A DNA stretch of 64,000 nucleotides from Macrobrachium rosenbergii (GCF_040412425.1 NC_089762.1:22082147-22146146), one strand, 5' to 3'. Positions 12,618 through 26,491 are shown, counted from the first letter of the stretch. The notes: generated by a model not told the origin, from the sequence alone. A program made the numbers and translations.

Positions 12618-15600
12618 TAAAATGAGAAAATAGGAGGTTTTAAGTGCGAACTTCATGTAAGAAACGGGGTAATTAAAGTTTCAGTGTGGGAAATATGAGA
12701 CCAATAAGGAAGTCTAAATTAGAGTAGAGGGCAGTTAAAGAGAATGTTTTAAAGTAGGAAGTGTGAGGCTTAAGAGAAAGTCGTAAAATACAAAATTAAA
12801 GGCAAATCATGGATGCTTCAAAGCAAGGAATGTGAGAGTTGAATCGGATTTTTAAGTTAAGAAAACATTTCGTGTAAATTGAATGCGGTAAATCTGGCTT
12901 GGTTGTTTATAAATACCATCGTAAACAATAGTTTTCCGTGAATTAATTTTCATCAGCAGCTGCTGTAACTGACAGCACGATTTTTTTTTTTTTTCTTCTT
13001 CTTTTTTACTTTTCAAGAGCAAATAATATGCCGTAGACAAAGAGAGTGCTTCAGTTTTTTAATGAGGTTGTTGATGCTAGATTATTGTTGTGGGTATTTT
13101 CAAATAATTCCTTCTCACAACAGAAACAATGCAGAAATAAAAGTCACTGGGTGTTTCGGAGGAAAAGAGAAGGCGGTTAGTCCATAACGACCTAACATTA
13201 GGCCTACTTGCACCATCATTGTCATAATACGTGCGTAGCTAAAGTTATACGAGAGATAATTGAAAATAAGGGGAGAGGGACGTTGCCTGCTCTGAGTCTG
13301 AGGGACGCCGTTACTTATTTATACATCAGAGAGAAGGAAAGAGAACTGTTGAAATTATTTATTTATAAAAAAAAAGCATTATAGGAGAAGTGGAGACTGC
13401 AGTACCGTGTATTGCAAGACGACATCCTAATTGCAGAAATGTGCACTGTTGTGATGCTGTTATAAATATTGTTATAAACACGAGAAATGGATGCAAGTGC
13501 ACGATATTTTCAACGAAATTTTTACCAAAGAAAATAGCTCATTTCGTCCCTTAATGCAATACGTATGCTACCTTAGCTTTTGCCTGTGCTGCTGTAAAGT
13601 ACTTCATCTTCTTTTTCCTTCTTCCGGCTTTCTGCTGATATTTCTTTTTAATTCACCTGGACGCTGGTCCTATTCTATCCCAACCAAGCTGATCTGAAAC
13701 ACGCATTGTTGACTACGAGTAAATAACGAAAGTCACATTTTCTCAGAAGTTTTCGTATTATGCAAATGACACCTTTGCTCTGGTACAGTTTTGGGTCTAA
13801 GGAATTCTTAAGGAAAATTCCTTATTGGGCTAAATACCAGAATGTGTACGAGACTACAAAAGATTAATTTAATTTTGTATATTCTTTATTTGCATTTCCG
13901 TGAAACGATTTCAGTATACGTTGCAAACATGGACGATCCATTTTAAAACAGGGTAATATTTTCCCGGTCAAATGAGCATAATTACTTTCTAAACGACATT
14001 TCATATCATGATCTTAAAGAATTAGTGAGAAACCTTTTACAAGGACTAGGCTAAGGGATTGTGCATAGTTTATCAGTAGAGTATACTTATCTACTTATAA
14101 TGGCACATGATTGTGGATGTGAACATTGGTGATTGCAGCTTACGAAAGAGACAAGGGCTTTTAAGTTGAAAAGATTTAAGGAGGGTAGAAGGAGAACTAA
14201 GTAGAATAGAAGAGAAAATAATAGGCAGACCTAATTTTGCTTGATTGACCAGTGCGTAGGTCTGTTTTTATGACCATACGTGAGTATGTAAGGTAAAGTA
14301 GCGTTTCAATATTTGCGATTAATTGACGCGTCGCTATGACCTCTTTCCTTGTGTAGGCAGACATCCTCTACAATTTTGCATGTCTGTGATTAGTGGGTTA
14401 CCGCTGACCTTAGAATAACTAAAGAGTTTCTGAAGGCTTGGGGATGACCCCTTCTGTGAGAGGGATGGGGTTTGGGTTTTGGAGGGCTAATGGTGGCACG
14501 TTGGGCTTGCACCTCGTACCTCATGTGAATTGACTGTACAAAAATGGAGAGGCACCACCTGCTAGAGCCTGTCCCCTTTAATGGAAAATGCTGAAAAAAT
14601 ATTCAGTAACCGAGATGAGTCCCTTGGGACAGGTAGGTCCATAGGAAACTCTGGGACCCTCCTTTTGTGTTCTTTTAGTGTACATTATATTTTTCCGTGA
14701 CCCTTGCATACGAGGAAATGTAGAGCGTTCCAACGCATATAAATCACGATCAGATCTGATCCAGAAATTGATGAAAGCTTATATCGCAAAACGACATCGC
14801 ATATTGCACCTTAGTTTAAAGAGTTAAGTTGACAGTTTTAAGCCGTTTATAAGTTATATTGATTTCAACATTGTGTCGAGAGTCATACAGAACGAATAGC
14901 CGAATAAACTTTAATAAATTCAAATCGTTTATTTTAACAAAACCTTAAATTGCTCCTCCTTTTTCATTCCTTTTTTATTGCCTTGTAACGAAACTGATAT
15001 CTCCCGCTCGCTCTGCCTGGCAATCGACTATTCAATCCCCTCAAGTTCATGTTGCTGCACACCATCTTTGCAAAGTAAAGGTAATACGTAGGGGAGACTT
15101 AATGACCTTCACTTCACCTCCTATCAGTTACTTTTTGCTTAATTGATCGGAATATCTATATCGCCCTTGGTGGGAGTTCGGTTATTAGCTTATTTAAGAT
15201 GCCCCATGCTGGGTGGTGGCTCTTGCTCCATAGACAGTACCATGACCTCTGAACCATAACATTTATTCGACAGTTGTGAATTTGATTGACTTTGTGTGAA
15301 GTCAAACCCAAGCAGTATTTCTGTCAGTTTTTATTTATTTTTTATTTTAACAGGTGATTAGGTATTGGTTGTCATTTGTTATTAAGTGAGTGTATTCAGT
15401 CTTACTCATCTTTCTGGCTCTGTTTTCTATTCCATGGAAGTTTTTCAGATTCTAATTCTTCTGCCATGTTTTTCTTAGCAGCAACCTCTCTGAATTTGTG
15501 TGTATATATACATATAATATATACATATGTGTGTGTGTGTATGTATGTACAGTATGTATGTATGTATATATCTGTGGTAAAAAATAAGAAACTGGTATAA

Positions 15601-15660
15601 GTCGTGACCAGTCTCTTCACCTGTTGTAACGTGTGATAAACGAATCACGTGTTAAAGTGA
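12021..15660. other. Mostly single-copy sequence, no gene seen
   Basis: Apart from the A run at 12584 and a TATG/TGTG patch near 15500-15565, I see no repeat or gene. Reading frames are short and compositionally random. Confidence 0.4.
12584..12613 (+). repeat. Poly-A tract
   Basis: An uninterrupted A run of about 30 bases, without a recognisable retroelement immediately upstream. Confidence 0.9.
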
Positions 15661-15911
<251 letters not shown>

Positions 15912-16862
15912 AATATGCGCGCGAGCCTCATGTCCCTGGAAAAGTCATTCATCACAAAGATATTTCATCTTTCCTCCGACAGCCCCTCGGAGACCGAGGA
16001 TCTCCGCCCCATTCCCCTGAATCCAAAATGTCACAACTTCTATTCTGAGGCAGTAGCAGAGAGCTGCTGGTGACACAATGATCTGGATCCGTAATCTCAC
16101 AGACAAATCTGACTGCCTAGGCCAGATTTTTTGCATAATGCAAAATGATCAAAATACGTACATTGCAGCAAGTCACTTAAAAAGAATAAAAGAACAGAGT
16201 AAAGGAAAGAGTTCACTAAGAAAACAACATCGACAGATACTTCTCCTGAACCTGAAAAGGACTTCACAGACTGAACCGGCGGAAAGCTACAGTGTACTCA
16301 GCTAGTCCACGCACGCACGCCAAATAAATAAATAAAATAGGAAAGGTCTGTAGTTTTCCTCAGGGTCTCCTGCGGCCCCTCTGCTGCCCATAGGGAAATA
16401 CCTTGTCTTTTTTTTTTATTCTTCTCCAACTTTAAGAGCAGTTACGTATATTCGCGATTCAAGAGACTGTGTTTTGTACTACTCCCCAAAATTTAATGTA
16501 GTATTTAATACCTACGAAACGATACTGCAGTTGAAGATTCCTTCGAATATGACAAGTTTTCATAATTAATGACAATTGTGGAAGGCGGATTGAGAGTACA
16601 CCGCATTTTTTAACGTTCTCTCTTTTGTATTTCGTTTTATTTTATACAAAGCAAATGGAAAGAGTATAAAGCCTCCGCTTTTATCCTGTCTCTTTTGCAA
16701 GTGAAGAATGGCTTCAGTACTTTCTTTAACAACAAGGTTCCCGCCTCCCTAAGAGTGCGGGAGGAGGCAAGAGTTTCCAGGGCTCTGACGCTAACGGGAA
16801 GAAGATTGCTGCCCAAATAACTTCACTTTATTGTTGTTGCCTCAGTTCATTGAAAGAGCGGG

Positions 16863-17038
16863 ACCGTGGAAATACTGTCCCCAGTGAAAGGTGTATGGGA
16901 AGGCCGGGGCGGGGGGGATGTAAACCGTGGAAATACTGTCCCCAGTGAAAGGTGTATGGGAAGGCCGGGGCGGGGGATGTGTGGAAATACTGTCCCCAGT
17001 GAAAGGTGTATGGGAAGGCCGGGTGGGGGGGATGTAAA
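16863..17038 (+). repeat. GC-rich triplication (54-61-bp unit)
   Basis: Three near-identical units start with GTGGAAATACTGTCCCCAGT at 16866, 16927 and 16981. Each ends in a G-rich block such as GGCCGGGGCGGGGGGGATG. The middle unit is about 7 bp shorter at its end. It stands out from AT-rich surroundings. Confidence 0.95.
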
Positions 17039-17131
17039 CAAGGCACATTCAGGACTCGTTAAAATATACTTTACACTATTTAGAAAAACAAGAAGTAAAT
17101 GCGGCTACGCAAATAAATATGAAATGAATGG

Positions 17132-18048
<917 letters not shown>

Positions 18049-18087
<39 letters not shown>
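18049..18087 (+). repeat. (TC)n microsatellite
   Basis: About 19 TC units. Confidence 0.95.
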
Positions 18088-18091
<4 letters not shown>

Positions 18092-18478
18092 CAGTGTTAT
18101 TATACCGGAAGTAATTATTTTCTTGGAAATGGAAAAAAGTTTTCCTGACGTTACGGAGACAGTGACGATGGCACTGAATCGTTTATGGAAAGGAAATTGC
18201 TTTCGATTTGCGTTAATGAAAAGACCTGGAAAAAAGCAGACTGCGGGGAAATAAAAAGTAAATTATATTAACGTCAACACGAATTAATAAGGTATGATAG
18301 AAAATCTCGGGAGTCTGCGGGTTAAGCACTATCGGAAAAACGGAAAATATCAGCAATATTTTATTTTGTAATCTGTGTATTTTGAAGGAAAAAAAGTGTT
18401 ATTGAGGTTGCCTGAGGCTCAGGTCGTTTAGGAACAGTTTCGCCCTCGAGTGAACTTGTCTATAATATATGCTTTTAT

Positions 18479-18777
<299 letters not shown>

Positions 18778-18999
18778 CTTCCCCCTAACAGACGTGTATT
18801 CAGACAGTACAAGAAAAAAGCAATGGATGCTGCCAAATTCACACTTTATCTGACGATTCCTGGATAAACCCATAGGAATGAAACGTCCGCAATTATAGGT
18901 CTCATACGGCTGCTAGGAAGTCTCATCAGTAGTGCGTCGATAACTCCCGTCCCCCCCACTCACACACACGCACACGCACACACACTCTGTGTCATTCAC

Positions 19000-20220
19000 C
19001 TCTTGCCAATATTATGGCGCTTCCTGGGTACAAAGGCCCATTCTTTCCGATACTTCTTTCGTTCCACTTTTATCCCGCCATCTTTCTTCCTCCTGACACT
19101 TCCGAAGTAGGTACTCTTCACCAACCTATTGTCATCCGTTCTTCCAGCAAGTCTGAACCATCTTAAGACACTTTGAACTTTACTTTTCCAACACTAACAT
19201 TTTGCCAGTTAGACACATTTCCACTTATTTCATCACCACCTAGGCATATTCCCACTTATGTCATCACCACTTAGACATATTTCCACTTACTTCATCACCA
19301 TCTAGACATATTTCCACGTATTTCATCACAACCTAGACATTTCCACGTGTTTCATCACCATCTAGACATACTTCCACTTTTTTCATCACCACCTAGATAT
19401 ATTTCCATTTTTTCAACACCACCTAGACATATTTCCACCTTTTTTATCCTGTCATTAATTTTCTTCTTATACCACATACACTGTGCAAACAATTCATCAC
19501 GACAGTTTGTCTTTTTTTTTTCCTTCAACATCCCACCTTTACTTCCAGAAAGATTTGGTTGAACAGTCCCTTCATATATTACCGCCTTGGCTTCCATAGT
19601 CACTCCAATCCTCTCCCAGATCTGTGGCACACAGCCTGCCATTGTCCGTGGTGCCCCTTTTGTGTGACATTTCTTTCGTAATCCAACCATCATCTGTTAT
19701 GTTTCCTCCGTAACACCTATAAAAGATAAACTGCTTCTGTTATTCCCCTTCCATATTAATATTCAAAACTCAATCATCCTTGTTTCCAGTTATCCTCATC
19801 ACCTTACTTTGTCGTCATTTACTCTCAACTTTATCCTCTTGCAAACACTTTCAAGCTCTTATGCAAGCTAATGTACAAACGTTAGCCATTCCACGATCCG
19901 CTAACGAACCATTTTCCTAGCCATCAACTTTTCCCCTATATCTAAAATCCTTTCTATGACTTCCTGTATCACTCCATCCATGATAATGTATATCAGTCAT
20001 ATAGACATTACACAACCTTGCCTCATACCCACTTTTACATCAAGTCAGTCAGTTTTCATCTACATGTATGTTTTATCTCATTCACAAACTGTTGGCCATA
20101 CCATGCATCCTCTTTCAATTTCATCACAAGCTTTTATAAGTCCATATATTTCAGCTTTTCTTTTTCCTCTCAAACCACTCACATATCAGTCATCTTACTA
20201 ACTTAATCAACGTCCTGCCT
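19000..20220 (-). mobile_element. Decayed non-LTR retrotransposon, reverse transcriptase and C-terminal part
   Basis: Minus-strand translation, across stops and frameshifts, recalls non-LTR (RTE-like) reverse transcriptases. KVGMRQGCVMS near 20030-20060 corresponds to the usual (V)RQGCVMSP block. It is followed by IMDGVIQEV, then GVTMEAKAVIYEGTVQPNL near 19560-19620 (the 'EAK..MY.G.V.P.LLYG' block), and a tail SVLKWFRLAGR..DNRLVKSTYFGSVR near 19080-19170 (the 'VLRWFGH..R....RLVK..Y' block). There are many stops, and a minisatellite interrupts it at 19212-19445. It is non-functional. Confidence 0.75.
19212..19445 (+). repeat. ~31-bp minisatellite inside the decayed LINE
   Basis: About 7 degenerate direct copies of ACATATTTCCACTTATTTCATCACCACCTAG lie between LINE segments. 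Confidence 0.9.
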
Positions 20221-21069
20221 TATACCCCCTACCATACACAACAAAGAAGTTTGTGGTGTTGAAGAGATCTTGAAAGAAAAGTATTTTTACATGTCGAGTG
20301 TTTATTACAAAACTGTACAGGGGATGCCTATTCTCTCAGGTAGAGTATCTCTTGAATCTCCCGCGCTTCCATTCTTAATCTCTCTATCTCAGCCAGGCTC
20401 CAGGCACACACATTGTCAATTACTAGCTTCACTCAGTCTTTACAAAAGACTAGGGAAATAACCAAAGTTTACGTGAAAACGGTACAGAAGTCACTTGAAC
20501 ATTATTAGAAGTAAAGTATTAATGACTATCTCTTAATAAGATTAAATGTAAGCAACTTTCAAGTGGCAACCTAATTGGCATCATGAAAGTAGAACGACCG
20601 TGCTCTGGATTTCCTTTTCTTTTTATGCTTAATTCCAGTTTGTTCTGATTATAGTATGTAGGGTATTGGGTTATACACCCAGAAAGAGTAGACTGCGTCA
20701 TTAGATTCCATTTGCACTAAGTAACTCGTTAAGTAGGTGTTAATGTCACCAAAATCGTCATCAGATACAGACATGTCACGCATAACATTTGCAAGTGGTC
20801 ACTGGCCAAAGAGTGGCTGCATCGTATCTCAAACAGAGCCCTGCCATATACCCCCCCACCATATGTCTTCCGTGGAATGCGTGCTCTGTGCATAGCGTGT
20901 CTGTCATCCTGTTGACCGGAATGTGATATTTTTTTGTTTGTCAAGTGATTGTACCTCAGACAGCCCTTTTTATTACTGAACCTTTTAGTTTTCTCAGTCA
21001 ACAATCAATTGCTTTTATCAGTCTTCTTAACAATCTATAACTAAAGTGTAATCATTCCCGGCTGAGTCT
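20221..21069. other. Interval between the two LINE fragments, not assigned
   Basis: It lies where the N-terminal reverse transcriptase should be, but no RT motif was recognised. It may be too decayed or may be inserted sequence. Confidence 0.35.
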
Positions 21070-21470
21070 ATGATTCCTTCCTGGAATTTTTTTTTATACT
21101 CCTTCCATTTTTGTGGTTTTAGCCATATCTACTATTTTCCTCGCATTTATTCTCGCTTCTTTCCTATCAAACTCACTTGTCTTAATTACATTGACAATTT
21201 TATTTTCACCCTTTTGTCTCCAGCTCAAATTTTATCTAGTATAGCTTTTGTTTCAACCAAATAATGATCACTTACATTATTAAACTTGACTTTCCATCTG
21301 CTCTGTATTAACAGTAATGAATCAATTCCTAACATATGATCACTTTCCCTGGTGTACTGCGAATATTCTTCTTAGAAACCATATATTTCCAACGATCAAG
21401 AATTTGCCAACATAATTCTCCAATTATTTCTCAGTACTACGAACTATACATTTAAATCTCCTTGCTCAAC
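21070..21470 (-). mobile_element. Decayed non-LTR retrotransposon, endonuclease-side fragment
   Basis: The minus strand contains LLLIQSRWKVKFNNVSDHYLVETK-like sequence around 21245-21330, then a continuation in another frame (TSEFDRKEARI). This resembles the end of an APE-type endonuclease domain ('SDHYLVEAK') and the linker that follows in RTE-like LINEs. Its order and strand fit the same element as the fragment at 19000-20220. Confidence 0.6.
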
Positions 21471-21888
21471 CTCCCTTTCATGTTTTCTAAACTCAGCAAT
21501 GCATAAGTTCAGTTTCTATAAAACTATTTCTCAGTCTTACTTTTCTCCATCAGAGTTTTTTTTTTCTTGCCTCTGTTACTCTTCCTATGCTGTCTTCAGA
21601 CTAGTATTTTTTTCTGGTTATTATACTCGTAAGTGTTACCCTTTGTCTAACTACATGCCTTTCAGCTACCCTAGGCATAATTACTTTGTGTCGTCATTCC
21701 CTTTTCTGTACACCTTATCCTTACACCTTTTGTCTCACTGAAAATCTTAACTTTCAGCTTTCTCTCAAATGAATCAGTAATAAAATTTTCTTGTCTTCTC
21801 CATCACAGACATGCACAGTCAAAACTAGACTTAGTATTTTATTTATTTTTCCTTTTTGCAGTAGCAATACTAGGTAAGGGCTGGAAAC

Positions 21889-22426
21889 CTACTATCCATT
21901 TCAGGGACCGCGAGTTATTGTTTTTCTCAAATATCTTTCAAACTAATTATTTGATCGAGATGGTGCTTTGACACAGTGTACAAGACACCTCCCGCTAATT
22001 TTTGGCAATATAGTGCATTGTCAAATGGTTTTCGTTAAGACATTTACTCTTGACTTACATGTTGTTGCCAAGCATCGTTAAACTATGGACTCAAACGTCC
22101 TTTATCCCCTCCCTCTCCCTTCCCCTCCTCATCCCTCCCTCAACCCACCTTCCTGGCCTCCCATCTCCAACCCCCCCTTCCTGTCTGTGGGGGATAGCGG
22201 ACGTTCGATTGCGTAGATTAGTCCTGCTGACTTGTGCGACTTTGCCTTTAAAGTCAAGAGTAAACTCTTTAACTAACACCATTTGACAAAGCACTAAGTT
22301 AGTTAAAATTAGCGGGAGGTGTCTTGTACAGTACACTGTGTCGAAGTACCATTTCGATCAAACAGTTAGTTTAAAAGATGTTTGAGAAAAACGATGACTT
22401 GCAGTCCCTGAAATGGATAGTAGTGC
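21889..22426. mobile_element. Foldback element 3
   Basis: The left arm (21889-22055) and right arm (22251-22426) are reverse complements. Shared blocks include ACTATCCATTTCAGGGAC / GTCCCTGAAATGGATAGT, ACAAGACACCTCCCGCTAATTTT / AAAATTAGCGGGAGGTGTCTTGT, and TACTCTTGACTT / AAGTCAAGAGTA. The loop (22056-22250) is rich in C/T runs. No transposase is present. Confidence 0.88.
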
Positions 22427-22471
22427 CCTCAGCCGCTGGTGATTTTTGCACCAACCAGAATGACAAGAATG

Positions 22472-22622
22472 GCATTTTCATTTCCTTCGTTGCTTAGGAG
22501 TGAAAGTGTTAACAGTAAATAACACTTTAATCCCTAAGCAACGAGGGAAATGAAAGTGTTATTTACTGTTAACACTTTCATCTCCCTCGTTGCTTAGGAG
22601 TGAAAGTGTTATTTACTGTTAA
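22472..22622. repeat. Triad of alternating inverted ~50-bp units
   Basis: A motif TTGCTTAGGAGTGAAAGTGTT with TTTACTGTTAAC occurs as direct, inverted, direct: about 22475-22530, 22515-22575 and 22570-22622. The three overlap through shared palindromic joints such as AACAGTAAATAACACTTT / AAAGTGTTATTTACTGTT. Confidence 0.88.
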
Positions 22623-22969
22623 CCTTGAGAGAAAAGGCATTTCTCGCCACCATTGGGTCCACAACCCTTAATTTAGTGTCCCTCTGCATTTAGACAAACC
22701 ATATTTGTCTCTTAAGCCCTTGGCGCTTTCTAGGGTGGAATGTTCTGGAGGTGCTGCTCGCTACCAACTCGGTAAATAGACTGACCTGACGTATTTGGTT
22801 GCCGTTCAGGAAACATTTCCTTCTCCAAGGAATTCACAGCATTCCAATTTTCAGTCCTCTGCAACAGAATACGGTTCATTACAGTCCCAAACCATCGCTT
22901 AGGTAAGCAGCGTCCAAGTTATACTACTCACTGCCACTGCGGTAGTAGTCGGTTCTACTGTAAATGAGT

Positions 22970-22971
<2 letters not shown>

Positions 22972-23038
<67 letters not shown>

Positions 23039-23041
23039 ATA

Positions 23042-23089
<48 letters not shown>

Positions 23090-23093
23090 TATG

Positions 23094-23153
<60 letters not shown>
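22972..23153 (+). repeat. (TA)n-(GT)n-(TA)n compound microsatellite
   Basis: TA at 22972-23016, GT at 23016-23038, TA at 23045-23089 and TA at 23099-23153. Confidence 0.95.
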
Positions 23154-23155
<2 letters not shown>

Positions 23156-23604
23156 AATATGTGTGTAAAACACTATTTAAACATTTGCAACCACGCATCT
23201 GTAAATATTCATGTATATCTGAAGGATGACGTTTTGTATTTTTCTATAGAATAGCTACTAACAAACAAACGAGTGTTTTACACAGCAAAACGACGCGTAA
23301 ATCTATTGCTTTTAATTCGTACAGGTTTTCCGCTCGTACACTCAAGCTTTGCTTTTGAGCTTACTGCAAGGATTACAGATGGTGAATTTTGTTTCAACTC
23401 ATTCTTCTTAAATCTCGTTGTACACATGACAGACGAAACTAGAACGGGCTAATGCAATAACTGAATGAATACTGAATAAAATGCGTTTTCTTATCATCTT
23501 GAGATTCAAGCCATTTATACCTTCATTAACAACTGAGGAAAAGAAAGCTTTTTGATGAGTTTAACGCACTGATCACAAAATAGTTCAAGCTTAAGCCGCT
23601 CTGT

Positions 23605-23808
23605 CCCCGTATGGGGGTAGTGTCGTCAGTGTAGGCATTACTAAAGGTTGATTTCAGCATCCCTTCGGTCCCTTGCTCTACCCAATTTTTAGTTTACTTT
23701 ACTTCCGTTCCCAATTTATTCCGCCTTGCTATCCAACCACACCAACTCCCTCTCTTCAGTCTTAAGCGCTGACAGAGTGCCAGGGCTTGGCATCATAGCC
23801 AAATTTTC
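23605..23808 (+). mobile_element. SINE-like element, diverged copy (copy 2)
   Basis: It contains CCGTATGGGGGTAGTGTCGTCAGTG and GTAGGCATTACTAAAGGTTG, then CAGCATCCCTTCGGTCCCT, ending with AAGCGCTGACAGAGTGCCAGGGCTTGGC. It is shorter and more diverged than the other copies. Confidence 0.65.
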
Positions 23809-24898
23809 GTAAATTAAAAAGCTGCTGTGAATTTTAATGACTGCCGCTGGTCATTCAAGGGCGAAGTTGAGCAACGCTCGATCCTGCCAATGGTTGGCTC
23901 GTGACCTCTAAAAAAAAAAAAAAAAAGGCCAGACGGCGTTGGCACATAAGCCTCTTGGTGATCTTCGGTACGGGACATGGGGGTAGCAATTGCATCCCCC
24001 AGGGACTTGCTGAAAACCGGAAGTACGAGTATAGCGCCCTCTGCCGCTATTCCCTCTTAGGAGGGAAGGAGTATGTTATAGTCACGGCTATCTATGTGTG
24101 TTAGTGTGTGTGCCTATATATTTTCACTAGTGAGCTTTGTTTCCCATGAAAATTGCCTGTAGGGAAAATATGACTACAGGAAGTCAAGTTTATTCTTTAA
24201 TTGCTAAATAAAGGATGAAAATCTTCAGTGCACAAAATATCTGCCACATACAAATATGAGTGTGAGAGGGGAACTTAAGTTTCCCTGAAGGATTACGTTT
24301 CTTCCATTCTTTTCGAATTGTTTTATTTCATCTTTTAATGATGTTTATATTGTTCTACTTTTTTACCTCAAACAGCATTTACCTAGATAATGAAGTCTCA
24401 TCTTGGAGTTCGCAGAGTGTCATCCACAGAGTACTTAATGGCTCTCAAATATGTATTTGTTTCGTAAAGCAGGTTTACTCTTTAGTGCCTTAACGTGGAG
24501 TCGTAATTTCATTAATATAAGGTATTATATATCTGTTGATATTGAATTTTATGACGAGTAGTTTGAATTTATAACCACTGTATATTAAGTGGTACATTAA
24601 AGTGGGGGTGTGAGTCGATTCTCCTATGACTCATGAGGCGCTGAAAGAAAAGATTCCTATCTTTTGTTTTGAAATCCTGTTTAGTAATTTCGGCTGATTT
24701 CAAGTAGGCGGTCGTCTGTTCCCATATACGCAAGTACAGCGACAGTACGTTCGCTTGGCTATTCCATGATTATGTAGTTAAGGGTTATTTCACCTATTAG
24801 CGGGGAGTAGCGACTGCAAAGACCTTAACAACTACCGGTCACCATGGATACTGCTAAGGTCCCACTGTGATGGGTGTTCGTAGGGAAAAAAGGCAATA
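23809..24898. other. Single-copy sequence with one A run, no gene seen
   Basis: A 17-bp A run lies near 23910. No gene or repeat family was recognised. Confidence 0.4.
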
Positions 24899-25608
24899 GC
24901 TTAAGACAGTGGTTCCCAACCTCATCCATGGTCGCGACCCACATGAGGGCTGCGAGGCTTTTTCTGAGGGTCGCCGGAGTGTCTTAAAAAATATTAATAA
25001 TTCACAGCTGGTCACGCTTTGATTTTGAGTAATATAGCTGATTTACTTAGTAGGACAGCGTGAACTTCGCCTGGATACATACTTTCAAAAGAAGCGCGCC
25101 AATAAAGCACCCATACTCATGCAGTTTCAAGGCAGCCACTGAGAAAACTTTTTGAGTTTTTATAATTTGTTGTAGTCTTTCTTCCATTGTGGTTCCCGGA
25201 TATTCCAAAGGTATATTACATGGTTCCTACTCTAGCCATTTTTTGTATATATAATTCATTGTATTAATTTTATAAATCACTGAAATTTATCAGCAAAGTA
25301 TAAAAAGCTGTGATTACTAGCCACTAAAGAAAAACTTACATTTTTTTGTGACCGAATATGCAAATAAAAGTTCATGTTTTTCAACACTTGTTTTCTTTTC
25401 TTTTTCAAATATATTAAAATTCATTGTGTTAGTAAATATAAACTTGTATAAATGGAATAACATTAACTCATAAACATTCGCAAGTATAACTGTAACATGA
25501 AAAGGATTAGATTTATTACTACATGTTCGCACATTTAGGGTCGCAGATCCAGGTTAAGACTGTATTTAGGGTCACAGCCAAAAAAGGTTGGAAAACATTG
25601 GCTTAAGA
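24899..25608. mobile_element. hAT-type MITE with 8-bp target site duplication
   Basis: The element spans 24907-25600. Its left end is CAGTGGTTCCCAACCTCATC and its right end, reverse-complemented, is CAATGTTTTCCAACCTTTTT, giving imperfect terminal inverted repeats of the hAT CAGTGGTTCYCAA type. The subterminal parts also match (GGTCGCGACCC left; GGCTGTGACCC right, reverse-complemented). It is flanked on both sides by the exact octamer GCTTAAGA (24899-24906 and 25601-25608), the duplication length made by hAT transposases. The interior has no transposase frame, so it is non-autonomous. Confidence 0.9.
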
Positions 25609-26491
25609 CGTACAGTGCAAACAAGCGCTCAGACAGATGTTTCTGTGATGAACGATTGTTCAGGATTAAAGAAAATTCTATGAAGGTATTACCTCGACTT
25701 AGCTTCGTCAGTTCATCTTGGACGTTTGTTGTTGGACAGCCGCATGATGTGGGGTGCTTTGTGAACCGATGCATTAACGCAGAGCCTAATGCATTGATGC
25801 ATTAGCTAGCTAGCTCTGTTTATCAATGCATTCACTTCAGTAGCTTTATAGATGCATTAAGTAACTCCATGGATTAATGCATCAGCTTAGGTAAGGATCA
25901 TTACATCATGATTATTATCGCTCTTGCGAAACCTTTTCTTTGTTTTTCTGAAGTATTTTCACGTTTGTCAGCATCTGCACTCATACCAGGGTTGTCGGAT
26001 TATGTCAACACAGAAGCAAGCAGATATAAAAATATATTTAGATCGAGTGTCGTGTTGGAATTAGAGCAAGTCTCGAGTTGAATTTAGAGCAGTTCTCGAA
26101 CAGGAATAAGCCGATTGATTAGCTGTTATCTCTCGGTCGGGATTAAATGAGAGAATCAGCTTTTTTAACGTCTGCTGTAATTAGACAGAGCGCTTTGCAA
26201 TTAATGAGTCCGCCATTGTACTGCATCGCATTAAGGACAAGATTCAGACAGATTTCCTTGCTTGCTTTGTTTGATTGTTACGTTGTTTGCGATTGAGGTT
26301 TCAGTTCCCTTGTGTACACGAGAAAATACCTTTTGCCGCTGTTCATTTATACATGTTATTATATCTATGAGTATTGTATAATATAAGGTTTTAAAATATG
26401 ACGTACGTCTATTGTGGACTACGGATTAAAAATCGTGTGTGATACGACTTTCAATGCTCATCGGTGGAAAGATCTGTGTATCCGGTGAAAT
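25609..26491. other. Single-copy sequence with a cluster of ATGCAT palindromes
   Basis: Six ATGCAT hexamers, mostly as (T)AATGCATT or GATGCATTA, fall within about 25768-25885. No gene was seen. Confidence 0.5.

Noticed and set aside
19355..19693. 112-codon minus-strand frame as a gene
   Set aside because: It contains an RT-like block but also the minisatellite and belongs to a decayed LINE.
23159..23286. Inverted pair GTGTAAAACACT / AGTGTTTTACAC
   Set aside because: A 12-14-bp inverted pair about 100 bp apart with no matching arms beyond it is too weak to call a transposon.
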